A stretch of 64,000 nucleotides of DNA from Halovulum marinum (GTDB taxonomy: Bacteria; Pseudomonadota; Alphaproteobacteria; Rhodobacterales; Rhodobacteraceae). Position numbers and translations under genes: made by a program. The notes below the pieces were generated by a model. It searched no databases and was not told the DNA's origin. It saw nothing but the letters and a program-made list of their open reading frames with translations. Positions 46,971 through 56,060 of this stretch are shown here, one piece after another (the stretch's first letter is position 1; each line of letters begins with the position of its first letter). Location of the stretch: NCBI RefSeq assembly GCF_009697225.1, contig NZ_WIND01000005.1, forward strand, positions 124,001 to 188,000, given 5' to 3'.

Positions 46971-46996
46971 TCCCGGGCGGACGCGGCCGCCCGGGA
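46971..46996. terminator. Bidirectional hairpin between MFS gene and secreted-protein gene
   Basis: TCCCGGGCGG (46971-46980) pairs perfectly with CCGCCCGGGA (46987-46996) around loop ACGCGG. It lies between converging genes. Only weak T-runs flank it. Confidence 0.5.
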
Positions 46997-47009
46997 CCCC
47001 CTTGCTGGA

Positions 47010-47711
47010 TCACAGCGCCGGCGCCGCGCCCTGGATGAAGACGGCGTCCTGCACGTTTTGGCAGGCATAGCCGCCCGCCATGCCGATGCGCGCGCCGTCG
47101 AAATCGGGCAGCTTGCCCGGATCGCACTGACCCGCATGGCTCGTGAGAGCGTCCTCGACCGCGGCGGCGGAAAGCCCGTCCATCGGGCCGTGGTCGCGGA
47201 TCACCACATGGACCTCGGCGGTCATCGGCTTCTGCAGCCCGTGGCCGAACCAGGGATCGACCAGATCTCCGGCCGCCCGGTGGGTGGTGAACCTCGCGCG
47301 CCCGTCGGCGTCGGCGATCGCACCGGCGCCATAGCTGACGTCGGACTGCACGGCCTCGTGGTTGCCGACCACGTCGGATGACGTGCACGGCGCGGCGGCG
47401 CAGGCCTCGGGCGCGTTGATCGGCACGAACCACATGGTATAGCCGTGCCCGGGCATCAATTCGGCCGTGGCCACATCCACCAGCACGCCGCCGTCGTAGC
47501 TGACCAGCGTGGCGGTCGCGCCGTCGATCTGGCGCTGGCTGTCCTCGAAGCCGGGGAAGGTGACCACCGGAGCCGTGACGATCTGCGCCTCGACCGCACG
47601 CGGCTGCGCGCCGTAGTGCGCCATTTCGCCGCCGACGGCCGGCAGTGCCAGGATCGTCGCGGCAGCGAGGGCCGGCAGGCAGGGTCTGTCAAGCATCATG
47701 CTATCCCCCAT
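47010..47711 (-). CDS. predicted secreted protein of unknown function
   Basis: The 233-residue protein has a signal peptide (MMLDRPCLPALAAATILALPAVGGE). The mature part has PGHGYTMWFVPINAPEACAAAPC, DVVGNHEAVQSDVSYGAGAIADADGRARFTTH and HVVIRDHGPMDGLSAAAVEDALTSHAGQCDPG; cysteines in these places could form disulphides. I do not recognise the family with certainty. ATGs at 47699 and 47696 are alternative starts. It is divergent from the Spondin/RTX gene. Confidence 0.7.
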   Translation of the reverse strand: MGDSMMLDRPCLPALAAATILALPAVGGEMAHYGAQPRAVEAQIVTAPVVTFPGFEDSQRQIDGATATLVSYDGGVLVDVATAELMPGHGYTMWFVPINAPEACAAAPCTSSDVVGNHEAVQSDVSYGAGAIADADGRARFTTHRAAGDLVDPWFGHGLQKPMTAEVHVVIRDHGPMDGLSAAAVEDALTSHAGQCDPGKLPDFDGARIGMAGGYACQNVQDAVFIQGAAPAL

Positions 47712-47854
47712 CTTGACAGGAACGTCCCGCGTTCCGCGCAGAGTGAACCACATCCGGCCTCGGTTCTCTTGATGTGCCGGTTCGAATCCTTGAACTTCCG
47801 GGGCTCTGCGCCGGCGTCCGGGAGGGCCAGGCGGCGTGGCGCGGGGGAGATTTA

Positions 47855-47870
47855 TTTAAAGTTCGTTAAC
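47855..47870. promoter_or_regulatory. Imperfect CtrA-like box upstream of the RTX gene
   Basis: TTTA (47855-47858), seven bases, TTAAC (47866-47870): one mismatch to TTAA-N7-TTAAC, about 90 bp before the Spondin/RTX ATG, in an AT-rich patch. It would let CtrA act on this surface or secreted protein. Confidence 0.3.
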
Positions 47871-47959
47871 ATTATGGTCTGGCGAAGGCGGACGCATGAA
47901 CTACCCTGCATGCTGCGTGAATCGTGCGCGTGGGCATAATTGTTCATTGGGGTAAAACA

Positions 47960-49444
47960 ATGGTCGAGATTAGAGTATCCGTTCGGAACGAAACCGATAT
48001 CGGTGGTCTGTACCTGACTCCTGTCTGGGTTGGCTTTAACGATGGTGGGTTCGACCTGTTCGACATCGGCGACACCGCAAGCGCCGGCCTGGAGCGGCTT
48101 GCCGAGGACGGCACGCTGGACACGCTGAACGGCGAATTCGCCGCCGCCACCGGCGTGACCGGCCTTTCCGGTATGGTGTCGGGCGATTTCGGTGCGGCCG
48201 GTGTCATCGACCCCTTCGAGCTGGCGTCGACGATCTTCGACGTCGATGAGCAGGATCACCGTTACCTGCAGTTCGGGGCGATGGTGATCCCGTCGAACGA
48301 TGCCTTCATCGGCTCGGACGATCCGATCGAGCTGTTCGACGCCGGCGGCAACTTCAACGGCGCGACCCAGATCACGATCCACGGCAGCGACGTGCTGGAC
48401 GCGGGAACCGAAGCGAACACCGAGCAGGACGCCGCGTTCATCAACCAGAATGCGCCGAACACCGGAGACGCGACCAACAGCGCCATTGCCGCCCATCCGG
48501 GCTATATCGGCGGCGAGAACGGCCCGGTCGCGGGGCCGAACGGCGAGCCGATGACGATCCTCGGCGGCACCACCGCGGCGGGAACCATCATCGACCCGAC
48601 GGCCGGCGACTTCTCGCGCGACGGGTTCGAACTCGCCACCGTGCATATCAACGTGGTGGCACGCCATGAGGGCGGCGCAGACGCCGACGAGATCCTCGGC
48701 GGCAGCGCGGATGACATCGTCGATGCGCGGGGCGGCAACGACGTCATCGAAACCGGGGACGGCTGGGACGTGATCAGCGCCGGTCGGGGCATGGATCTGG
48801 TCTATGCCGGCAGGGGTGACGATATCATCGACGGCGGTGCCGGGCGCGACTTCCTGTTCGGCGAGCGGGGCGACGACGTGATCCTTGGTGGCTTTGGTCG
48901 AGACTTCATCGAGGCCGGCCCCGGCAACGACTTCGTCTTCGGCGGGGGTGGTGGCGACTGGATCGACGGCGAGGCCAGCGACGACTTCCTGTTCGGCGGC
49001 GGCGGCGCAGACGTCATGCTTGGCGGGACCGGACGCGACGTGCTGATCGGCGGCGGCGGCAACGACCTGATGTCGGGCGGCAATTCGCAGGACATCATCT
49101 TCGGCGGCGCCGGTCATGACGTCATCAACGGCGATGACGGCAACGATCAGATCAACGGCGGCGCCGGCAACGACCTGATCATCGGCGGAGCCGGCCGGAA
49201 CACCATCACGACCGGCAGCGGCGAGGATGTCGTCGTCCTGACCGGCGAGGGCGCGCACGACCGGGTGACGGATTTCGATCTGGTTCTCGACCTGATCGCG
49301 ATCAGCGCGGCCGGGGTGACCGAGTTCGCGGATCTGACCATCACCGGCACGTCGTCGTCCCGGATCGCCTACAACGGATCGGACGCCGAGTTGATCGGGG
49401 TCGCGGCCGCCGACCTGACCGCGGACCACTTCCTGTTCGTCTGA
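47960..49444 (+). CDS. Spondin_N and RTX-repeat secreted protein
   Basis: The 494-residue protein has an N-terminal Spondin_N-like domain (about 1-210): LYLTPVWVGFNDGGFDLFDIGDTASAGLERLAEDG and MVIPSNDAFIGSDDPIELFDAGGNF. From about 235 come RTX nonapeptides (GGxGxDxxx), for example GGNDVIETGDG, GGAGRDFLFG, GGGGNDLMSGG and GGAGNDLIIGG, which bind calcium. It ends in a C-terminal secretion-type tail of hydrophobic and acidic residues. RTX proteins leave by type I secretion, but no ABC/MFP genes are near. No N-terminal signal peptide, as expected. The ATG at 47960 follows GGGGTAAAAC. Confidence 0.85.
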   Translation: MVEIRVSVRNETDIGGLYLTPVWVGFNDGGFDLFDIGDTASAGLERLAEDGTLDTLNGEFAAATGVTGLSGMVSGDFGAAGVIDPFELASTIFDVDEQDHRYLQFGAMVIPSNDAFIGSDDPIELFDAGGNFNGATQITIHGSDVLDAGTEANTEQDAAFINQNAPNTGDATNSAIAAHPGYIGGENGPVAGPNGEPMTILGGTTAAGTIIDPTAGDFSRDGFELATVHINVVARHEGGADADEILGGSADDIVDARGGNDVIETGDGWDVISAGRGMDLVYAGRGDDIIDGGAGRDFLFGERGDDVILGGFGRDFIEAGPGNDFVFGGGGGDWIDGEASDDFLFGGGGADVMLGGTGRDVLIGGGGNDLMSGGNSQDIIFGGAGHDVINGDDGNDQINGGAGNDLIIGGAGRNTITTGSGEDVVVLTGEGAHDRVTDFDLVLDLIAISAAGVTEFADLTITGTSSSRIAYNGSDAELIGVAAADLTADHFLFV

Positions 49445-49454
49445 CCGACGCCTT

Positions 49455-49485
49455 GCGGCAGCCGCATCCAGCGGCTGCCGCTTCT
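49455..49485 (+). terminator. Terminator after the RTX gene
   Basis: A perfect 11-bp stem GCGGCAGCCGC/GCGGCTGCCGC (49455-49465 and 49471-49481) with 5-base loop, then TTCT, 10 bp after the RTX stop codon. The U-run is short. Confidence 0.65.
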
Positions 49486-49581
49486 GCTGGTCAGCGGCCC
49501 GTTCCGGCGCGTGATTACGGAACCGCGCCGGGCGACCTGCGCCTGCAAGATCAACAGGGACAGGCTGCTGCCGGGCCGGGC

Positions 49582-50127
49582 TCAGCCCCCTGCGGCAATC
49601 TGCGCCAAGGCCCGGCGCAGTCGCGCGTGCAGCGCGATCCGTTCTTCGGGGCCGAGGAAGGCGCCGAGTTCGATTTCCCGCCCCGCGCCTTTCAGCGTGA
49701 GATAGTTTTCCAGCCGCGCGTCGTCGTGCAGCGTCACGGTGACCCAGTACGGGTTGGCCTGCCAGCGCAACACCCGGCCGTCGGTCTCGTGCCGCTCCAC
49801 GGTGATCAGGTCGGGCCACAGGCGCAGGACCTCGTGCAGCCGGGCGTCGCGGTAGTTTCGCCGGATCGCCAGGTAGAGCGCCACCAGCGCCCCCACCAGG
49901 AACGGCAGCAGGCCCCAGCCGACCGGCGTGCCCCGGAACGGGACCAGCGGCACCGCCAGCCCCACCGAGGTGATGATCAGCACCCAGCGGAAGCCGCGCA
50001 GGCTCATCGACCGGTGCGGGTGCAGCTCCAGTTCCAGCAGCGGCGGGTCGCTGCGGCTCGGCCCCGGAAGCGAAGAGGCCGGGGTCTCAGCCCCGGCCTC
50101 GTCGTTATTTCCGTTCTGCGGGCGCAT
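49582..50127 (-). CDS. DUF2244 membrane protein
   Basis: The 181-residue protein has two membrane helices (GFRWVLIITSVGLAVPLVPF and GLLPFLVGALVALYLAI) and the DUF2244 tail (WPDLITVERHETDGRVLRWQANPYWVTVTLHDDARLENYLTLKGAGREIELGAFLGPEER). It starts 1 bp after the ctaD stop. DUF2244 genes often accompany cytochrome oxidase genes in Rhodobacterales; function unknown. Confidence 0.88.
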   Translation of the reverse strand: MRPQNGNNDEAGAETPASSLPGPSRSDPPLLELELHPHRSMSLRGFRWVLIITSVGLAVPLVPFRGTPVGWGLLPFLVGALVALYLAIRRNYRDARLHEVLRLWPDLITVERHETDGRVLRWQANPYWVTVTLHDDARLENYLTLKGAGREIELGAFLGPEERIALHARLRRALAQIAAGG

Positions 50128-50128
50128 C

Positions 50129-51769
50129 TCAGTGGTGCTGCTTGTCCCACATCTCGCGGGTGGGCAGCGTCTCGAAGGTGTGCTCCGGCGGCGGGTTCGG
50201 CAGCGTCCACTCCAGCGTGTCCGCGTGCGCGCCCCAGTAGGCCGGCTCGGAGATGCGCTCGCCGCGGAACAGGGTGTAGAACACGATGCCGAAGAACAGC
50301 AGGAACGAGGCGCCGGAGAGGAACGCGCCGTACGAGCTGACCTCGTTCCACAGGGCGAACTGCTCGGGGTAGTCGATGTAGCGGCGCGGCATGCCCTGGC
50401 GGCCCAGGAAGTGCTGCGGGAAGAAGGTCACGTTGGCGCCGATGAAGAACAGCCAGAAGTGCACCTTGCCCCAAAACTCGGGGTACTGGCGGCCGGACAT
50501 CTTGCCGATCCAGTAGTAGACGCCGGCGAAGATCGCGAACACCGCGCCCAGGCTCATCACATAGTGGAAATGCGCCACGACGTAGTAGGTGTCGTGATAG
50601 ACACGGTCGACGGCGGCCTGCGACAGCACCACGCCGGTCACGCCGCCCACGGTGAACAGGAAGATGAAGCCGATGGCGAACAGCATCGGCGTCTTGAACT
50701 CGACCGAGCCGCCCCACATGGTCGCGATCCAGCTGAAGATCTTGATCCCCGTCGGCACCGCGATGACCATGGTGGCCATCATGAAATAGGCCTGCTGGGT
50801 GGTCGACATGCCGACCGTGTACATGTGGTGCGCCCACACGACGAAGCCCAGCGCGCCGATCGCGATCATCGCGAAGACCATCGGCAAGTAGCCGAAGATC
50901 GGCTTGCGCGAGAAGGTCGAGACAACGTGGCTGATGATGCCGAAGCCCGGCACGATCACGATGTACACCTCGGGATGGCCGAAGAACCACAGCAGGTGCT
51001 GGTAGAGAACCGGATCGCCGCCGTTGGCCGCGTCGAAGAATGCGGTGCCGAAGTTGCGGTCGGTCAGCAGCATGGTGATGGCGCCGGCCAGCACCGGCAG
51101 GGCCAGCAGGATCAGGAAGGCGGTGACCAGGATCGACCAGGCGAACAGCGGCACCTTGAACAGGGTCATGCCCGGCGCACGCATGTTCAGGAAGGTGGTG
51201 ATCATGTTGATCGCGCCCAGGATCGACGACGCGCCCGACAGGTGCACGGCGAAGATCGCGATGTCGGTGGACATGCCCTGTTCGGTCGTCGACAGCGGCG
51301 CGTAGAGCACCCAGCCGATGCCCGATCCCAGTTGCCCGTTGCCGCCCGGAGTGACCACCGACAGCACCGCCAGCGACGAGCCGGCGACGAACAGCCAGAA
51401 GCTGAGGTTGTTCATCCGCGGGAACGCCATGTCCGGTGCGCCGATCATCAGCGGCATGAAATAGTTGCCGAAACCGCCGAACAGCGCCGGGATGACCACG
51501 AAGAACATCATCAGGATGCCGTGGCCGGTGATCATCACGTTCCACAGGTGCCCGTTCGGCGTGCCGTCGGCCAGCAGCATGTACTGCACGCCCGGCTCCA
51601 TCAGTTCCAGCCGCATGAACATGGTGAACCCGACCGAGATCAGGCCCAGCAGCGCGGACACGATGATGTAGAGGATCCCGATGTCCTTGTGGTTGGTGGA
51701 CATGAACCAGCGGGTGAAAAACCCGCGGCTGTCATGCTCGCCATGGGCGTGGGCCGTAGCGTCTGCCAT
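50129..51769 (-). CDS. ctaD: cytochrome c oxidase subunit I (aa3-type)
   Basis: The 546-residue core subunit of the aa3 oxidase has twelve membrane helices and binds heme a, heme a3 and CuB. Ligands are visible: H in [14 protein letters not shown] (CuB, with the crosslinked Tyr), HH in [10 protein letters not shown] and HFHY in [12 protein letters not shown]. It takes electrons from cytochrome c and pumps protons. Only subunit I is here; ctaC/ctaB/ctaG/ctaE are elsewhere, as in Rhodobacter. AGGAG lies upstream. Confidence 0.97.
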   Translation of the reverse strand: MADATAHAHGEHDSRGFFTRWFMSTNHKDIGILYIIVSALLGLISVGFTMFMRLELMEPGVQYMLLADGTPNGHLWNVMITGHGILMMFFVVIPALFGGFGNYFMPLMIGAPDMAFPRMNNLSFWLFVAGSSLAVLSVVTPGGNGQLGSGIGWVLYAPLSTTEQGMSTDIAIFAVHLSGASSILGAINMITTFLNMRAPGMTLFKVPLFAWSILVTAFLILLALPVLAGAITMLLTDRNFGTAFFDAANGGDPVLYQHLLWFFGHPEVYIVIVPGFGIISHVVSTFSRKPIFGYLPMVFAMIAIGALGFVVWAHHMYTVGMSTTQQAYFMMATMVIAVPTGIKIFSWIATMWGGSVEFKTPMLFAIGFIFLFTVGGVTGVVLSQAAVDRVYHDTYYVVAHFHYVMSLGAVFAIFAGVYYWIGKMSGRQYPEFWGKVHFWLFFIGANVTFFPQHFLGRQGMPRRYIDYPEQFALWNEVSSYGAFLSGASFLLFFGIVFYTLFRGERISEPAYWGAHADTLEWTLPNPPPEHTFETLPTREMWDKQHH

Positions 51770-51911
51770 GTGCTTCTCCTGAGGCGCATTGTCTTTCGCC
51801 GCCGGCTGGACGCCGCGCGGGTGTGGCGGCGACTATAGAGCCGGCGGTTGGCGCTCTCAACCGGTTCCTGCCTGCGCGGACGGGGTGAATTGTCGCGCTG
51901 GCGCGGCGGCC

Positions 51912-52628
51912 TCAGCCGCTTGCGGGCAGGGCGCCGAACACCTCGGCGAAGCTGGCGCGCAGCGCCAGATCGACGTCGTCCATGGTCACCGGCAGGCCGA
52001 GGTCCACCAGGCTGGTCACGCCGTGCTCGGCGATGCCGCAGGGCACGATGCCGTCGTAGTGGCCGAGGTCCGGCTCGACGTTCAGCGCGATGCCGTGATA
52101 GCTGACCCAGCGGCGCAGGCGCACGCCGATGGCGGCGATCTTGTCCTCGGCCGGGGTGCCGTCCGGGTTCGGCGGGCGGTCGGGCCGCACCACCCAGACG
52201 CCGACGCGGCCGGCGCGCCGCTCGCCGGTGACGTTGAAGCGCGCCAGCGTCCGGATCACCCATTCCTCCAGCAGCCAGACGAAGCGGCGCACGTCGCGGC
52301 CGCGCCGGTTCAGGTCCAGCATCACATAGGCCACCCGCTGCCCCGGCCCGTGGTAGGTGTATTCGCCCCCGCGCCGGGTCTCGTAGACCGGGAACCGGTC
52401 TGGCGCACGCAGATCCCCGGGGCGAGCCGAGGTGCCGGCGGTGTAGAGCGGCGGATGCTCGACCAGCCAGACCTGCTCGGGCGCGCGGCCGGCCAGGATG
52501 TCGGCGACGCGCGCCTCCATCGCCGCGACCGCGTCGGGATAGGCCACCGGCGCGTCGGCGCGCAGCCATTCGGGCGCCGGGGCAGTGGCGCTGGCAGCGG
52601 CGGCGGTCGGGGGCAGGTCAACGGTCAT
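51912..52628 (-). CDS. lipB: octanoyltransferase LipB
   Basis: LipB moves octanoyl from ACP to lipoyl-domain lysines, the first step of lipoate synthesis. The 238-residue protein has [44 protein letters not shown], the catalytic Lys in [23 protein letters not shown] and the nucleophile Cys in [17 protein letters not shown]. The ATG at 52628 is preceded by no clear ribosome site; a GTG at 52685 would add 19 residues. It diverges from the peptidoglycan-binding gene. Confidence 0.93.
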   Translation of the reverse strand: MTVDLPPTAAAASATAPAPEWLRADAPVAYPDAVAAMEARVADILAGRAPEQVWLVEHPPLYTAGTSARPGDLRAPDRFPVYETRRGGEYTYHGPGQRVAYVMLDLNRRGRDVRRFVWLLEEWVIRTLARFNVTGERRAGRVGVWVVRPDRPPNPDGTPAEDKIAAIGVRLRRWVSYHGIALNVEPDLGHYDGIVPCGIAEHGVTSLVDLGLPVTMDDVDLALRASFAEVFGALPASG

Positions 52629-52701
52629 GAGGAGCGATTCTGTGCTAGGATTGGCACGCCGCAATTGGGGAGCGGCATGTGTCACGAGGAGATTTAGTCA
52701 G

Positions 52702-54018
52702 ATGTTGGGCAAAGTGCTAGGCGCCGTCACGGCGATCTGCGTGGCGATCGTGCCGGCGCAGCGCGCGGCGGCCGATGCGGGGGACGTGATCGGCGGCGTG
52801 ATCGGCGGTGTGATCGGCGGGGTGATCGTCAACGAAGCCACAAAGCAGCAGCGCCGGCCGGCCGCGACCACGACCACGCGCACCGTGGTGCGCAAGAGCG
52901 GGCCGTCCGCTGCCGTGCGGGCGCAGAACCGTGAAACCCAGACGGCGCTGAACTACTTCGGGTTCCCGGCCGGGGCGCCGGACGGCATCCTGGGCCGCAA
53001 TTCGCGCAATGCGATCTCGCAGTATCAGGCGCACATGGGCTATGCGCCCACCGGCCAGCTGACCGACTACGAACGCAGCTTCCTCGTCGGCTCGTACCAC
53101 CGGGCGATGTCGGGCGGGGCGGCGACGCATCAGCTGATCGCGCAGAACCCGATGGGGCCGCGCGGGCTGCTGCTGGTCTATCGCGACGACGCGGCCGGCG
53201 TGCCGCGGGGCGCACCGCAGCCGGCGGTGACCGTCAACGTGCCGGTGGCGACCGTACCCGCCCCGGCGCCCGAAGCGGTGCCGGAGCCGGAAACGCAGCA
53301 GGCCGCGGCCGCGCCGCTGCCCAGTTTCGGCGCCGCGCCGCAGGCCGCGTCGATGGCCAGCGCCTGCAACCAGATCAGCCTGGTCACCACCACCAACGGC
53401 GGTTTCACCACGGTGGCCAATGTCTCCGACCCTGATTTCGCGCTCAGCGAGCAGTTCTGCCTGGCGCGGACCTATGCCATCGCCCAGGGCGAGACCATGG
53501 CGCGGCAGATCCCGAACCTGACCGTGGCGCAGATGGACGCGCAGTGCCCGGCCTATGTACCGCCGATGCGCGCGTATCTTTCGGGGCTGTCGATCCGTGG
53601 CCGCGACGCGATCCTCGACGAGGTCAGCGAGTTCGCCCTGTCCACCGGGCAGGCGCCGGCGCAGCTGTCCACAACGGCGCGGATCTGCCTGTCGTCGGGC
53701 TATCGCACCGACAATCCCGAGGTCGCGCTGGCCTCGGCGCTGCTGCTGGTGGCGATGGGCGAGCCGGTCTATGCCGAACTGATCGGCCACCACCTGTCGC
53801 AGGGCTTCGGTGCCTCGACGCGGGTCGATCTGGCCCGGCCCTGGTACGAGCTGGCCTTTGCCGCGCTCGACGGCGGCGCGCAGGCGGTGTTTGCTCCGGG
53901 CCAGCCCGAGCGGGTGCAGTTGTTGCGCGCGGCGACCGGCCTGGGTGGCAGCCCGGTGCCGGCGCAGACCGGCGGCGCGACGGTGCTGCCGACCTTCGCG
54001 ATGCCGTCCAGCCAGTAG
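52702..54018 (+). CDS. peptidoglycan-binding-domain protein with signal peptide
   Basis: The 438-residue protein has a signal peptide (MLGKVLGAVTAICVAIVPAQ), a small glycine-rich hydrophobic repeat (GGVIGGVIGGVI), then a PG_binding_1-like segment (QTALNYFGFPAGAPDGILGRNSRNAISQYQAHMGYAPTGQLT, about 80-125). A Pro/Ala-rich linker leads to an unassigned C-terminal half (from ASACNQISL) with FCLARTYAIAQGETMAR, CPAYVPPMRAYL and ARPWYELAFAALDGG. Envelope location is likely; function unknown. A tandem DNA repeat encodes GGVI. Confidence 0.8.
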   Translation: MLGKVLGAVTAICVAIVPAQRAAADAGDVIGGVIGGVIGGVIVNEATKQQRRPAATTTTRTVVRKSGPSAAVRAQNRETQTALNYFGFPAGAPDGILGRNSRNAISQYQAHMGYAPTGQLTDYERSFLVGSYHRAMSGGAATHQLIAQNPMGPRGLLLVYRDDAAGVPRGAPQPAVTVNVPVATVPAPAPEAVPEPETQQAAAAPLPSFGAAPQAASMASACNQISLVTTTNGGFTTVANVSDPDFALSEQFCLARTYAIAQGETMARQIPNLTVAQMDAQCPAYVPPMRAYLSGLSIRGRDAILDEVSEFALSTGQAPAQLSTTARICLSSGYRTDNPEVALASALLLVAMGEPVYAELIGHHLSQGFGASTRVDLARPWYELAFAALDGGAQAVFAPGQPERVQLLRAATGLGGSPVPAQTGGATVLPTFAMPSSQ

Positions 54019-54133
54019 CGTTCCGCGGCGCGGCGGCGGGTTCCGCCGCGCCGGTCACGAAATCTTCGGCCGGGCTCCGAAACGGCGCTTCACAACCCGA
54101 AACGGAGTTGCTATAGCGCCTGCACCATTTCGT

Positions 54134-54220
54134 GCGGTCGTGGCGGAATTGGTAGACGCGCAGCGTTGAGGTCGCTGTGGGGTAACTCCCGTGGAAGTTC
54201 GAGTCTTCTCGACCGCACCA
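54134..54220 (+). tRNA. tRNA-Leu(GAG)
   Basis: An 87-nt class II tRNA: acceptor GCGGTCG/CGACCGC with encoded ACCA, D-arm with GGTAGACGC, anticodon stem CAGCG/CGCTG enclosing TTGAGGT (anticodon GAG, codons CUC/CUU), long variable arm TGGGGTAACTCCCGT, and T-arm with TTCGAGT. TTTTT follows the CCA. It lies at the left edge of the accessory block. Confidence 0.96.
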
Positions 54221-54261
54221 ATTTTTACCGGCAAGCGGCTTGTTCGCGCTGGAGAAAATAT

Positions 54262-54699
54262 CTATCGCGTCGCGGCCGAAGTGATGGCTTCGAGGACGCG
54301 GGACATCATGGTCAGGACCGGCGCGTCCGGGGGGATGTTCCACTCCGCCAGCATCTCTTCGGGTTGCTCATACGCCATCTCGGATCCTGCCGGCGTGTCG
54401 TAGACCAGGACCTTTCCGGGCAGATCGAGCGCGGCCATGCGGTCGGCCGAAAGCGCCTGCGCACCGATCCGGGGATCGCCGAAGATCACCAGCTGCACAT
54501 CGCCGACATCGCTGCCGACGCTACGCACAGCGCCGCCGAAGTCGATCACGCCGAAGACCCGGCCACCCTGGGCTTCGACCGCTGCCTGCAAGTCGCCCAC
54601 TGTCTGGTCCACGGAGCCGGACGTTGGCACGATGACCGGTTCAGCTGCCGCTGCCGAGGTAAAAACGGCGAGAACGGCGGCGGAGAGAATCCTGTTCAT
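54262..54699 (-). CDS. DUF302 secreted protein
   Basis: The 145-residue protein starts MNRILSAAVLAVFTSAAAAEPV, a clear signal peptide. The rest is a DUF302 fold: VGDLQAAVEAQGGRVFGVIDFGGAVRSV, VQLVIFGDPRIGAQALSADRMAALDLPGKVLVYDTPAGSEMAYEQPEEM. AGGAGG eight bases upstream is an excellent ribosome site. DUF302 function is unknown. It ends a LuxR-monooxygenase-DUF302 run on the minus strand. Confidence 0.88.
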   Translation of the reverse strand: MNRILSAAVLAVFTSAAAAEPVIVPTSGSVDQTVGDLQAAVEAQGGRVFGVIDFGGAVRSVGSDVGDVQLVIFGDPRIGAQALSADRMAALDLPGKVLVYDTPAGSEMAYEQPEEMLAEWNIPPDAPVLTMMSRVLEAITSAATR

Positions 54700-54721
54700 G
54701 TCTGCATCCTCCTTGCCTGTA

Positions 54722-55936
54722 TCAACACGGGATCGAACGGCTCTGGCGGCGGTCGGACTCGGCAACCCAGGCTGCGACGCGACGCGCATCGCGCCCGACC
54801 CCCGCGATCATGGTCGATGAGACCGCGTACTGGAAATGAAGCCCGCTGAAGTAGAGGCCGTCGATGTCGGTGGCTCGGCCGAAGCGATGCCTCGGCTCGC
54901 CTTGCGGATCGAGCACCGGCAAATCGATGAAATCGAAGCCGGGATGATAGCCAGTGCACCAGATCACGGTGCTCGGGGCCAGCCTGTGGCCGTCTTCCGA
55001 GATCGCACATCCGGCCTCGATGCCGCTGATCCTGCCGATCCGGCGCACGCCGGCGCGCTGCAACTGACCCGGGCGGGTGCGTATCAGCGGCATTCCGTGG
55101 CCATGCATCTTGCGGCGGAACTTCTTTCCCATGGGCGTGCGCATCGTCAACAGGCGATGGAACAAGCCCCGAATGACGAGCCGTACCAGGATCTTGCGCC
55201 CCAGGAAGCCGGAGATATCAAAGGGGATGTGGCCCACGTCGCGCCCGGCCACCCAGACTTCATGCGTTGGTGCCAGATCCATGGCGATTTCCGCCCCCGA
55301 GTTGCCGGCTCCGACCAGCAGCACCGGTCCGGCCCCGATCTGGCCTGCGTTCCGGTACTGGTGCGAGTGCATCTGCACCACGTCTGGCGGAAGGTTCGCG
55401 GCAAAAGCCGGCACCCGCGGCTTCTGATAGCTGGCCGCCGCGATAACGACCTGCTGCGCCAGAAAGGTGCCGGCCGTGGTTTCGAGGCGGAATTGCCCGT
55501 CTGCCTGGTGCAATCTTTGCACCCGCGCGCCCAGACGCACCGGCAGCCGGTGGTGGGCAGCGTAGGTTTCCAGGTAATCGGCCATCTCATCCTTGGTCGG
55601 AAAGTGGTCGCGACCGCCGGGGAAGCGCAGACCGTCGAGCCCGTCGAACTTGGCCGGGGTGAACAGACGCAGGCTGTCCCAGCGGTTCCGCCAGACATCG
55701 CCGATGCGCTTTGCGCCGTCGAGGATGAGATGTTCGATGCCGCGTCGACTGAGGTGATAGCCGACCGAGAGCCCGGCCTGGCCCGCCCCGATGACGACGA
55801 CCCGGTGTCGTTCCGGCGTCCCAGGGACTGCATTCGCCTGCGAGAAACTTTCCGGATGCGCCCGGAGCGCGCTTCCGGTCTCCAGCAGATCCGCCGGATG
55901 TTGCGCCCGCGCCGGTTTCGCATTCTGCATGGTCAT
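54722..55936 (-). CDS. flavin-containing monooxygenase (CzcO/FMO-like)
   Basis: The 404-residue protein has two Rossmann motifs: VVVIGAGQAGLSVGYHLSRRG for FAD near 46, and PVLLVGAGNSGAEIAMDLAP for NADPH near 200. The FMO-type signature lies between them (MHSHQYRNAGQ). Such enzymes oxygenate N, S or C=O compounds. The substrate is unknown. It lies 22 bp upstream of the DUF302 gene and 124 bp downstream of the LuxR gene, probably in one unit. Confidence 0.85.
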   Translation of the reverse strand: MTMQNAKPARAQHPADLLETGSALRAHPESFSQANAVPGTPERHRVVVIGAGQAGLSVGYHLSRRGIEHLILDGAKRIGDVWRNRWDSLRLFTPAKFDGLDGLRFPGGRDHFPTKDEMADYLETYAAHHRLPVRLGARVQRLHQADGQFRLETTAGTFLAQQVVIAAASYQKPRVPAFAANLPPDVVQMHSHQYRNAGQIGAGPVLLVGAGNSGAEIAMDLAPTHEVWVAGRDVGHIPFDISGFLGRKILVRLVIRGLFHRLLTMRTPMGKKFRRKMHGHGMPLIRTRPGQLQRAGVRRIGRISGIEAGCAISEDGHRLAPSTVIWCTGYHPGFDFIDLPVLDPQGEPRHRFGRATDIDGLYFSGLHFQYAVSSTMIAGVGRDARRVAAWVAESDRRQSRSIPC

Positions 55937-56060
55937 CGCTTCGCTCCAGATGTGCGGACTGTCTGGAGACGAGCGTAGCCGGCGCGCATCGGCCGGTCAT
56001 CGTACAGACGCCCCATGTCGGCGCGGCCGCAACTGGGGTGTCTGCCCCATGCCGGCGAAA

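Noticed and set aside
47775-47797. tRNA T-arm-like CCGGTTCGAATCC
   Set aside because: No D-arm or anticodon arm at the right distance upstream; chance similarity or an old fragment.
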